A DNA stretch of 18,336 nucleotides, taken from JAQBQQ01 sp964633955. Its GTDB lineage: Bacteria > Patescibacteriota > Gracilibacteria > Peribacterales > Peribacteraceae. Below, piece by piece: positions 1 to 5,223 of this stretch. The DNA is taken from NCBI GenBank assembly GCA_964633955.1, contig CAZWIA010000022.1, forward strand, positions 1-18,336, read 5' to 3'. The first letter of the stretch is position 1. Each line of letters opens with the position of its first letter. Made by a program: the position numbers and the translations under genes. Below the pieces are notes generated by a model. It searched no databases. It was not told the origin of the DNA and saw only the letters and a list, made by a program, of their open reading frames with translations.

Positions 1-131
1 CGAGAATCCTTCTGTGTTGGGAAAGATGGAGAGAAAAGCGAGATGTTTCTCATCTTCCCAGATTCTGTGGCAGGGTGCGTCGCCAGAGACGATTTTGCAG
101 AACACGCAGGATTCCATGGGCTAATGGTAGC
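1..131. other. Non-coding left edge with imperfect stem-loop
   Basis: I see no gene here. An imperfect inverted repeat spans about 4-66: AGAATC at 4-9 pairs with GATTCT at 61-66, and GGGAAAGATG at 20-29 pairs with CATCTTCCC at 51-59 with one bulge. It lies just downstream of the minus-strand acetyltransferase that ends at 132, so it might act in transcript ending or stability. There is no clean T-run, so I do not call it a terminator. Confidence 0.3.
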
Positions 132-623
132 TCATGCGATCTTCTTGAGCATCTCGATATATCGATCTGCGTAGCCACACTTCTCGTAGAATGCATGCGT
201 CCCGGTATTGGGAGCGAAGCATCCAACTCGGATGTATTCGCAATTCTTCTCCCGCAAATACGTTTCCATCCTTTCCATAAGAGCGCGTCCGGCACCTTGC
301 CCGCGATGCTTCTGGGAAACGACCAGTTCGAGGATGTTTCCTTCCTTGGCAGGATAGTGATCGAGCGCGTCATCGGGATCTTCATTCGGGATGATTCCTG
401 CAATGAAGCCCAAAAGTATGTCCTGTTCTTCGGCTACAAATATTTCCCCCTTGTCATGCCTGACTTTCTTAAGAAGATGATCGATATACTGCGCGACATC
501 AAAATCTTCGATGTTCCGGATTCTCTTCAATGGATCCATGGTAGAGAGATGCTCCTGCAATTCCGCCATCAGTTGCAGTAGTACATCTCGATCTGCCGGT
601 GCATAGGCACGTATAGTTGTCAT
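132..623 (-). CDS. GNAT family N-acetyltransferase
   Basis: A 163-residue protein of the size and layout of a single-domain GCN5-related N-acetyltransferase, which moves an acetyl group from acetyl-CoA to an amine. The acetyl-CoA-binding motif A is visible at residues 101-115, with the R-G-Q-G-A-G pyrophosphate loop at 107-112. Motif B appears near residues 129-150 as a V-G-C-F strand followed by an A-F-Y-E-K-C-G-Y helix end, typical of the family C-terminus. The substrate cannot be told from sequence. The start codon overlaps the stop of the upstream HAD-GNAT gene by 4 bases (ATGA), so the two are very likely co-transcribed and translationally coupled. The region is visibly less GC-rich than the clpB and uvrA regions, which may mean it was acquired. 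Confidence 0.85.
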   Translation of the reverse strand: MTTIRAYAPADRDVLLQLMAELQEHLSTMDPLKRIRNIEDFDVAQYIDHLLKKVRHDKGEIFVAEEQDILLGFIAGIIPNEDPDDALDHYPAKEGNILELVVSQKHRGQGAGRALMERMETYLREKNCEYIRVGCFAPNTGTHAFYEKCGYADRYIEMLKKIA

Positions 624-1693
624 GGTGCAGGTGAGGTTGCAGTATTAGGTTTCGCCGCAAGAAAGACAAATCCCTCCGTCGTTCCGGATTCATCTCGGCG
701 CACAAATCCTGCCCCCTCAAAACAACGCAGGCTCGCAGGATTGTCCTTCTCGATCTCCACCTTGAGTTCACGAATATGAGAAACTGTTTCGTCGCTCAGC
801 AACGAACGAAGAATAGATTGCCCCATTCCCTTGCCGCGCACGTCAGGCCGGACGAAAAGACTCATCCACGCCGCGCCGTCGCCACTCTCCTCAATATCAA
901 CGACGCCGACAGATTGACCACCATCGAGCGCCACAAAGCACCGCCTGCCGGGTGACGAGCGCTGGAGTCGCAGCAAATGCACTGCATCACAGCCGAGCCA
1001 TTGTTGCGAAGCATCTTTCGACCAGTGTTCCACCTCTTTCACGCGATCTTCATCCAGAGGAACGAATACAATCGGTATATCCACTCCGCAGTCTCGCAAT
1101 GTGGCTCGGAGAGCGGAGACATCGTTCTTTTCGTCATCATGCCAGTACGTCTTCATTCCCATCTGTGCGGGCACTTCAAGATTCTTCTCTTGGTTATCGA
1201 TGAAGATCGCTTCCTCCGCTTTGCATCCAGCCCTGCTGAGAGCCGCATCGAAAATTGTTGTCGTTCCATCGCGCTTCGATGCATGTTCTGTCGCGGAAAC
1301 GACAATAGGATCAAATAGCTTTTCGAGTTGCATGTCGGCTGCCAGAAGATCCATCCGTTCGCGGTTGTTATCCGTGATGATGCCGAGGCGATAGCGAGGA
1401 GAGAGGAATCGTGCCAGATCAAACATTGCGTCGTTCTTGGGTACCTTGCGCATCATCTCCTTGAGAAGATCGTCATTTGCAGGAATCTTGAAAGCAGCAC
1501 ACATTCTCTTCCATACATCGCTCATGGAAATCCGCCCCATGTTGAGTGCTTCAATATCTTCTCGGTAACTAGCGAAGACTTCTTGAACGGGTAACCCGGG
1601 CACCAGTTCACAGAGATTTTTACTCATGGTGAGCGAGCCTTTGGCATCGGTCGTCAGGACGCCGTCGAAGTCGAAGAAGATTGCTTTTATCAT
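620..1693 (-). CDS. HAD hydrolase-GNAT acetyltransferase fusion
   Basis: A 357-residue two-domain protein. Residues 1-205 form a HAD-superfamily hydrolase: motif I DFDGVLT (nucleophile D8, acid/base D10), motif II I-T-D-N at 106-109, the conserved lysine K140, and motif IV F-I-D-N at 164-167. This layout fits subfamily I phosphatases with a helical cap. Residues from about 210 form a GNAT domain, with motif A at 281-295 (R-G-K-G-M-G at 286-291) and the N-P-A-S-L-R-C-F-E-G-A-G-F signature at 318-330. HAD-GNAT fusions occur in FkbH-type proteins, but the motifs here look like an ordinary phosphatase, so I do not assign that role. It is first in a two-gene operon and overlaps the next gene by 4 bases. 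Substrates are unknown. Confidence 0.82.
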   Translation of the reverse strand: MIKAIFFDFDGVLTTDAKGSLTMSKNLCELVPGLPVQEVFASYREDIEALNMGRISMSDVWKRMCAAFKIPANDDLLKEMMRKVPKNDAMFDLARFLSPRYRLGIITDNNRERMDLLAADMQLEKLFDPIVVSATEHASKRDGTTTIFDAALSRAGCKAEEAIFIDNQEKNLEVPAQMGMKTYWHDDEKNDVSALRATLRDCGVDIPIVFVPLDEDRVKEVEHWSKDASQQWLGCDAVHLLRLQRSSPGRRCFVALDGGQSVGVVDIEESGDGAAWMSLFVRPDVRGKGMGQSILRSLLSDETVSHIRELKVEIEKDNPASLRCFEGAGFVRRDESGTTEGFVFLAAKPNTATSPAP

Positions 1694-1702
1694 GCATCTG
1701 AA

Positions 1703-1708
1703 ATTGTA
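1703..1708 (-). promoter_or_regulatory. Extended -10 promoter of HAD-GNAT operon
   Basis: On the minus strand the box reads TACAAT preceded by TGC, giving an extended -10 (TGnTACAAT). Nine bases separate it from the ATG at 1693, so transcription would begin 1-3 bases before the start codon, leaving a leaderless or nearly leaderless mRNA. There is no convincing -35, as expected for an extended -10. Confidence 0.6.
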
Positions 1709-1889
1709 GCAGAAAATCTCTCACTGCCATACTTTTATAATTCGTCAATTTCCGCTTCAACAAGCCCTGTTCCAGTGTCACATTTGTAACATTCAGCCCC
1801 GACCGTCTTGCCCTCCGTTCTCTAAAACCCTACCTTCAAAAACGTTGTCTGGGACTCAAAGGTAAAGTTCACGACCGTACTGCCCAGCC

Positions 1890-1929
1890 AACAACCTGCC
1901 TGTTGTTCTGTTGTGCGTGCGCAGGTTGT
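1890..1929 (+). repeat. Mutually exclusive hairpins in 1709-1962 gap
   Basis: The gap between the HAD-GNAT promoter and the small membrane gene holds no evident coding sequence. ACAACCTGC at 1891-1899 has a perfect 9-base partner, GCAGGTTGT, at 1921-1929. The alternative AACAAC at 1890-1895 pairs with GTTGTT at 1902-1907. Both pairings use the same bases, so only one can form. A TATAAT on the plus strand at 1736-1741 could start a transcript across them, but it has no good -35. No T-run follows. Confidence 0.4.
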
Positions 1930-1962
1930 CCCCCGAAGCTTCCAGAGAAGCGCAGGGGGACG

Positions 1963-1968
1963 TACACT
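1963..1968 (+). promoter_or_regulatory. -10 box of small membrane protein gene
   Basis: TACACT lies 8 bases before the ATG at 1977. The same hexamer at the same kind of distance precedes smr (2673) and the phosphoesterase (15958). Transcription would begin at the start codon. The -35 is weak. Confidence 0.45.
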
Positions 1969-1976
1969 GATGTGGT

Positions 1977-2207
1977 ATGTGGTATGTCTACGTTCTGAAG
2001 ATCCTAGGTACCGTGGCCGCCGTCATCGTCTTTGTGGCTGCGGCGTTCATCTTTGGCGTACCGCAGGCACCGCTGCCTGATCGCAAACCAAACCGGGAAA
2101 CCCTGACCATCCTCCTTATCCTGCTGGGGCTCATCTGCCTGATCATTGTTCCAGCGGTGCTCCTCACGCCACCGCTCCCGCCCCGCCCAGCCGTTCCGCT
2201 TCCTTGA
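1977..2207 (+). CDS. Small two-helix membrane protein, unknown function
   Basis: A predicted 76-residue protein with two hydrophobic helices (about residues 6-28 and 43-63) joined by a short polar loop rich in P, R and N, and ending in a proline-rich tail. It resembles no family I can name. The case for a real gene is the TACACT box exactly 8 bases before this ATG, as at other genes here, and the strongly membrane-like composition. Another ATG at 1970 opens a different, non-hydrophobic frame and is less likely. Its last 44 bases overlap the end of the convergent DUF1801-type gene. The main doubt is its small size and GC-rich tail, so it could be a chance frame. Confidence 0.45.
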   Translation: MWYVYVLKILGTVAAVIVFVAAAFIFGVPQAPLPDRKPNRETLTILLILLGLICLIIVPAVLLTPPLPPRPAVPLP

Positions 2208-2580
2208 AGATCCGCTGCAGCACCGCCGCGTCAACGTCCTCCAGCCGCTTGAACCGGATGCAGCTCTTGCCGATCGATGCCTTGGGCAGATCCGGTTTGT
2301 ACTTCTCCGCCACGTAGCGCTTGCCGTCCAACGCGCAGATATAAAGGGAGATGTAGTGCTTCTGGGACGCGAGTGTGAGCAGCGCCCAATCCCCCTCCCG
2401 GCCGCTGGCGTACTTGTAGCGGTATGGACCATACGCCAGCATGCCGGCCAGCAGGAGCGGCTTCAGCGCGGGAACTGTCTTGCGGATCAATCGATCGAGC
2501 TCCCGGATCTGGCTCCTCCACGACTCCTCCAGTGAGGCGATGTACTGGGCCGGGGTGGTGGCGTTGCTACTTGTGCGCAT
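2164..2580 (-). CDS. DUF1801/YdhG-like domain protein
   Basis: A 138-residue protein resembling the DUF1801 (YdhG/YyaI) fold. Supporting features are the amphipathic start around residues 11-35 with the pattern S-L-E-E-S-W-R-S-Q-I-R-E-L-D-R-L-I-R, then A-Y-G-P-Y-R-Y-K-Y, and a central segment describing a small soluble alpha/beta protein that ends in K-S-C-I-R-F-K. Family members are poorly characterised and no enzymatic role is firmly known. I chose the ATG at 2580 because the 14 extra residues from an upstream ATG (2622) are atypical and would cover a possible minus-strand TATCCT -10 box at about 2605-2610. The gene converges on the small membrane protein gene with overlapping 3' ends. Confidence 0.65.
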   Translation of the reverse strand: MRTSSNATTPAQYIASLEESWRSQIRELDRLIRKTVPALKPLLLAGMLAYGPYRYKYASGREGDWALLTLASQKHYISLYICALDGKRYVAEKYKPDLPKASIGKSCIRFKRLEDVDAAVLQRIFKEAERLGGAGAVA

Positions 2581-2672
2581 GAGGAGGGGAAAGCCGGACC
2601 CAGGATACCACCTTTGCCACACGAAGGAGCTATAGACCCGACCGGATCTGGGACGTACCGGCCTGTTCCGGC

Positions 2673-2678
2673 TACACT
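2673..2678 (+). promoter_or_regulatory. -10 box of smr-sua5
   Basis: TACACT, 6 bases before the ATG at 2685. This puts the expected transcription start on the start codon, so the mRNA would be leaderless. I see no good -35 hexamer at the expected distance, nor a Shine-Dalgarno sequence. Confidence 0.5.
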
Positions 2679-2684
2679 GCCTCT

Positions 2685-2960
2685 ATGTCAAAGCTGGTCT
2701 TGGATCTCCACCCCATCTTCCGGGACGGCAAATCCGTCTCCCAGGAACTGGGCCGGGTGATCCATGAAGCGGTCTCAAAGCGCATCCGCCTGGTGGAGAT
2801 CATCCCCGGCAAGGGAACGGGGCAGTTGCGGCGCCGCGTGATCCGCTTCCTCCACCAGCCGCACATCAAGCGCCAGATCCACCGCATGGAGATAGACGAG
2901 CGCAACCACGGCCGCATGTTCCTGCACTTCAAGCATGAGGATCCGTACGCCAAGCGGTGA
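2685..2960 (+). CDS. Smr (small MutS-related) domain protein
   Basis: A 91-residue stand-alone Smr domain. The family signatures are present: the L-D-L-H strand at residues 6-9 and the G-K-G-T-G-x-L-R loop starting at residue 42, followed by the V-x-x-F-L helix. Smr domains are found at the C-terminus of MutS2 and as small free proteins, and several have nuclease activity on DNA or RNA. Which applies here cannot be told. No linker or MutS core is present, so this is a single-domain member of normal length. It is 62 bases upstream of sua5 on the same strand and may be co-transcribed with it. Confidence 0.8.
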   Translation: MSKLVLDLHPIFRDGKSVSQELGRVIHEAVSKRIRLVEIIPGKGTGQLRRRVIRFLHQPHIKRQIHRMEIDERNHGRMFLHFKHEDPYAKR

Positions 2961-3022
2961 CACGCAGCCATGACTTCATCACGCGTCATTCCCTCCCGCA
3001 TCTGCACAGCCGCACTACGCAC

Positions 3023-4015
3023 ATGTCCCATATCCTTCCGACCGATCCGCAGGCCCCTGATCCCGCCGCCATCGCGCAGGCCGCGGCCCTCCTTCTGAAC
3101 GGGGGCCTGGTGGCGTTCCCCACGGAGACGGTGTACGGCCTGGGCGCGGACGCGACCGATGAGCGCGCGGTGCGGTCGGTCTACCGCGCTAAAGGCCGGC
3201 CGAGTTCCAATCCCCTCATCGTCCACGCCGCGCGTACGGAAGAAGCACGAGCGATCGCAGACCATTGGCCGGATGCCGCCGCAAGGCTGGCCGATCGGTT
3301 CTGGCCGGGACCGCTCACGATCGTCCTCCCGCGCCGCATAGGCACAGTGCATCCTGCGGTTTCAGCCCACGGCCCCACGGTCGCCCTCCGCGTCCCCAGT
3401 CACCCGGTCGCACTCGCCCTGATCCAGGCGAGCGGCCGGCCCATTGCCGCGCCCAGCGCCAACCGGTCCGGCCACACGTCCCCCACCCGGGCCGAACACG
3501 TAGTCATGAGCCTGGGAGACGCAGTCCCGCTGATCCTGGACGCCGGGCCGCTCCCGGGCGGGATTGAGTCCACGGTGATCGACCTTTCCGGCGCCCGCCC
3601 GCGCCTGCTCCGGCCCGGTCTATTGTCGATCGAGCGGATTGAGCAACTGATCGGAGCGACGGAGCGCCCGGAGATCCGTGCCGCATCGAGCGACGACGGA
3701 CTGCGCTCGCCGGGACTTCTGACCAAGCACTACGCACCGAATACACCGCTCATCCTCTCCTCAAATATCGAAGCTGCACTGGAAAAGTACCGGAACAAGG
3801 AGCGCATCGGCGTGATCACCCTGCAGCCGGTTAGCCCCCAGGTACACGCTACGGTAATCGCATTGCCCAAGAATCCGGACAGCTACGCCCGGGAGCTCTA
3901 CCACGCGCTGCATGAACTGGATCGAGCTGGACTCGACCGCATCATCGCGGAACTGCCGCCGGAGACGGACGCGTGGCTGGGAATCAGGGATCGGCTGCAG
4001 CGGGCGGCGGCGTGA
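3023..4015 (+). CDS. sua5: L-threonylcarbamoyladenylate synthase (Sua5 type)
   Basis: A 330-residue enzyme that makes threonylcarbamoyl-AMP from threonine, bicarbonate and ATP, the first step of t6A modification at position 37 of ANN-decoding tRNAs. The N-terminal YrdC domain (about residues 10-205) shows F-P-T-E-T-V-Y-G-L-G, the K-x-R-P-x-x-N-P-L segment (K-G-R-P-S-S-N-P-L), F-W-P-G-P-L-T and S-A-N-x-S-G. The R-S-P-G-L-L-T-K-H-Y-A-P linker leads into a shorter C-terminal Sua5 domain, distinguishing it from the single-domain TsaC. I chose the ATG at 3023 because the YrdC domain starts soon after it. The longer frame from 2957 adds 22 residues without family similarity and overlaps smr. It ends 4 bases before the convergent gene at 4020. 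Confidence 0.93.
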   Translation: MSHILPTDPQAPDPAAIAQAAALLLNGGLVAFPTETVYGLGADATDERAVRSVYRAKGRPSSNPLIVHAARTEEARAIADHWPDAAARLADRFWPGPLTIVLPRRIGTVHPAVSAHGPTVALRVPSHPVALALIQASGRPIAAPSANRSGHTSPTRAEHVVMSLGDAVPLILDAGPLPGGIESTVIDLSGARPRLLRPGLLSIERIEQLIGATERPEIRAASSDDGLRSPGLLTKHYAPNTPLILSSNIEAALEKYRNKERIGVITLQPVSPQVHATVIALPKNPDSYARELYHALHELDRAGLDRIIAELPPETDAWLGIRDRLQRAAA

Positions 4016-4019
4016 GACA

Positions 4020-4349
4020 TCACCCTGGCTCATCCTGCGCCTCCTCATACTGGCGCTGGGCGTCCGTCTTCTTCTGCTCCCTGTCCTGTGAAACCAGCCG
4101 GTCCGGCGTGGGCTTGGTATCCGCTTCCTGCACCCGGCTCTCCTCCTCTTCCTTGTGCGTCTGGGTCTTGAAAGCGGCGTCCTTCCTGTCCACCTGCTTC
4201 CGCAGCATCTCCCGCTTGAGACGGGCCAGTTCCTGCTTCTGCTTCACCGTACGCAACTGCTCTTTCTTCTCCTGCTTGCCGTGATCAGACCGCTCCAGCG
4301 CCCGGCGGGAGGAGAGGGAGAGCTCGATCTCGTCGTCATCGTAGGCCAT
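4020..4349 (-). CDS. Charged coiled-coil hypothetical protein
   Basis: I do not recognise this 109-residue protein. It is highly charged, rich in K, E, R and Q, with almost no hydrophobic stretches. An acidic start (M-A-Y-D-D-D-E-I-E-L) leads into a predicted long helix from about residue 20 to 80 with K-Q-E-K-K-E-Q-L and K-Q-K-Q-E-L-A-R-L-K-R-E-M patterns, consistent with a cytoplasmic coiled coil. The ATG at 4349 is supported by a TATACT box 7 bases upstream. An ATG further upstream (4406) would cover that box. The gene converges on sua5 with only 4 bases between stop codons and no terminator visible. Confidence 0.6.
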   Translation of the reverse strand: MAYDDDEIELSLSSRRALERSDHGKQEKKEQLRTVKQKQELARLKREMLRKQVDRKDAAFKTQTHKEEEESRVQEADTKPTPDRLVSQDREQKKTDAQRQYEEAQDEPG

Positions 4350-4356
4350 GGGAAGC

Positions 4357-4362
4357 AGTATA
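4357..4362 (-). promoter_or_regulatory. -10 box of the coiled-coil gene
   Basis: TATACT on the minus strand, 7 bases before the ATG at 4349, predicting a leaderless transcript. It has the same geometry as the boxes before smr, the HAD fusion and the phosphoesterase. The -35 is not recognisable. Confidence 0.55.
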
Positions 4363-4429
4363 CTCCTCTGTAAAGCAGAGAACTCTATTCCGCATTCGCC
4401 CTTCATGATTCATACTCCCTCGCGTTCGT

Positions 4430-4506
4430 GCCTCCTTAGCTCAATTGGATAGAGCGTCGGTCTTCGGAACCGAAGGTTACAGGTTCGAGTCCTGTAGGAG
4501 GTACCA
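4430..4506 (+). tRNA. tRNA-Arg (anticodon TCG)
   Basis: A complete cloverleaf of 77 bases including an encoded CCA end. The acceptor stem is GCCTCCT with AGGAGGT (first pair G-T). The D-arm is GCTC/GAGC with the A-A-T-T-G-G-A-T-A loop. The anticodon stem is TCGGT/ACCGA with loop CTTCGGA. The T-arm is ACAGG/CCTGT with loop TTCGAGT. The anticodon at 4464-4466 is TCG, reading CGA (and possibly CGG) arginine codons. A possible -10, CATACT, lies at 4411-4416. A decayed copy of the gene follows at 4546-4587. Confidence 0.95.
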
Positions 4507-4545
4507 CGAATTCAGCCAAGCTCTTAGGGATTTCACGGATCGAAC

Positions 4546-4587
4546 CCTTAGCTCGCCGAAGGGTTCGAGTCCTGTAGGAGGTACCAC
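4546..4587 (+). pseudogene. Internally deleted copy of tRNA-Arg
   Basis: Bases 4562-4587 repeat the last 26 bases of the tRNA locus (4482-4507, T-arm to CCA plus one base) without mismatch, exactly 80 bases downstream. Before them come CCTTAGCTC (4546-4554, as in 4434-4442) and CCGAAGG (as in 4470-4476). This looks like a second tRNA-Arg gene that lost its D-arm and most of the anticodon arm. A 9-base inverted repeat, CGAACCCTT (4541-4549) with AAGGGTTCG (4559-4567), overlaps it. Alternatively the 26-base direct repeat is an integration att scar. Confidence 0.65.
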
Positions 4588-4607
4588 CTTCACCGCTCAT
4601 CGCAACA

Positions 4608-4865
4608 TCACCGGTACACGTCTCTCCGGTGACCAACCTTCACAACCTCAAAGCGGTCGTCTTCCAGCTTCCGCAGCAGCAAGCGATACGGTCCAATGCG
4701 CAGCCGGTGCGTGACGTGGGCGATCCCCCGTAACGGCTTGAGGAGCGCGGAAAAGTCAGGGTGATGCTTCAGCTCGCGCAGCTTCTCCCGTATACGCTCC
4801 TGTTCCTTAAGAGGCAGAGCCGCAAACAACCGAGCCGCGTACGTGGTGAAGACGAACGCGGGCAT
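4608..4865 (-). CDS. RelE/ParE family toxin
   Basis: An 85-residue protein with the RelE/ParE toxin fold order: a helix pair built from repeated L, K and E (P-L-K-E-Q-E-R-I-R-E-K-L-R-E-L), then H-P-D-F-S-A-L-L-K-P-L-R-G, then beta strands containing Y-R-L-L-L-R-K and the typical C-terminal V-G-H-R-R-D-V-Y-R. Such toxins either cut mRNA on the ribosome (RelE) or inhibit gyrase (ParE). The sequence does not settle which. Its ATG shares one base with the stop of the upstream antitoxin gene (TGATG), so translation is coupled. Confidence 0.82.
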   Translation of the reverse strand: MPAFVFTTYAARLFAALPLKEQERIREKLRELKHHPDFSALLKPLRGIAHVTHRLRIGPYRLLLRKLEDDRFEVVKVGHRRDVYR

Positions 4866-5113
4866 CAGATGACCAGATCGGATGGGCCGCTCTCAACGGA
4901 ACGCCTGAATTCTTCCTCCAAGGCCTCCCGGTTGCGGTACATCTCGTAGTCCTCCAGGTACTCATCAATCGCGGCCTGGTTTTCCTCAAAGTACGGCAGC
5001 ACCACGGCCCGGGGCTTGCCACGGCTGGTGACGATGACCGTCATCCGGGTCACCCATTCCTGCAGCTTGCCCACGCTCCGCTGCAGTTCCGAGGTGGTGA
5101 TGATGCGTAACAT
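4865..5113 (-). CDS. Phd/YefM family antitoxin
   Basis: An 82-residue antitoxin that should bind and neutralise the adjacent toxin and repress their shared promoter. The N-terminal DNA-binding Phd/YefM part shows I-T-T-S-E-L-Q-R near residues 4-11, and T-V-I-V-T-S-R-G-K-P-R-A-V-V-L matches the family pattern of a strand, then G-x-P, then a strand. The C-terminal half is acidic and helical (E-Y-L-E-D-Y-E-M-Y), as expected for the toxin-wrapping segment. I chose the ATG at 5113 because a perfect TATAAT box lies 9 bases before it. The upstream ATG at 5134 would lie inside the promoter. The gene overlaps the toxin gene by one base and is divergent from clpB. Confidence 0.83.
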   Translation of the reverse strand: MLRIITTSELQRSVGKLQEWVTRMTVIVTSRGKPRAVVLPYFEENQAAIDEYLEDYEMYRNREALEEEFRRSVESGPSDLVI

Positions 5114-5122
5114 ATGTATCTG

Positions 5123-5150
5123 ATTATATAGCAAATATCATAGGATTCAA
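5123..5150 (-). promoter_or_regulatory. Promoter of the toxin-antitoxin operon
   Basis: On the minus strand: TTGAAT (-35, 5150-5145), a 16-base spacer, and TATAAT (-10, 5128-5123), 9 bases before the antitoxin ATG. It is a strong sigma-70-type promoter giving an almost leaderless mRNA. The -35 boxes of this promoter and of clpB are 2 bases apart, and the palindrome TCAATATTGA (5147-5156) overlaps both, making it a candidate operator. Confidence 0.75.
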
Positions 5151-5152
5151 TA

Positions 5153-5180
5153 TTGACCCCTCAGTTTATCACTCTATACT
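5153..5180 (+). promoter_or_regulatory. clpB promoter
   Basis: TTGACC (-35, 5153-5158), a 16-base spacer, then TATACT (-10, 5175-5180). The expected start of transcription is near 5187, giving a leader of about 37 bases. No Shine-Dalgarno sequence is seen before the ATG at 5224; the leader ends in pyrimidines. Confidence 0.75.
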
Positions 5181-5192
5181 ACTGAGTGCTAA
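5166..5192 (+). promoter_or_regulatory. CIRCE operator (HrcA site)
   Basis: TTATCACTC, a 9-base spacer, then GAGTGCTAA. The CIRCE consensus is TTAGCACTC-N9-GAGTGCTAA, so there is one mismatch in the left arm and none in the right. The clpB -10 box occupies the spacer, so bound HrcA would block RNA polymerase directly. This predicts heat-induced clpB under HrcA control. Confidence 0.9.
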
Positions 5193-5223
5193 TCCCCGGA
5201 ATCCGGTCGATTCTCCCCTCTCT

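Noticed and set aside
4436..4636. Minus-strand frame with a P-P-T-G-L-E-P-V-T segment
   Set aside because: It is the antisense of the tRNA-Arg gene and its decayed copy. This peptide is a common false annotation opposite tRNA genes.
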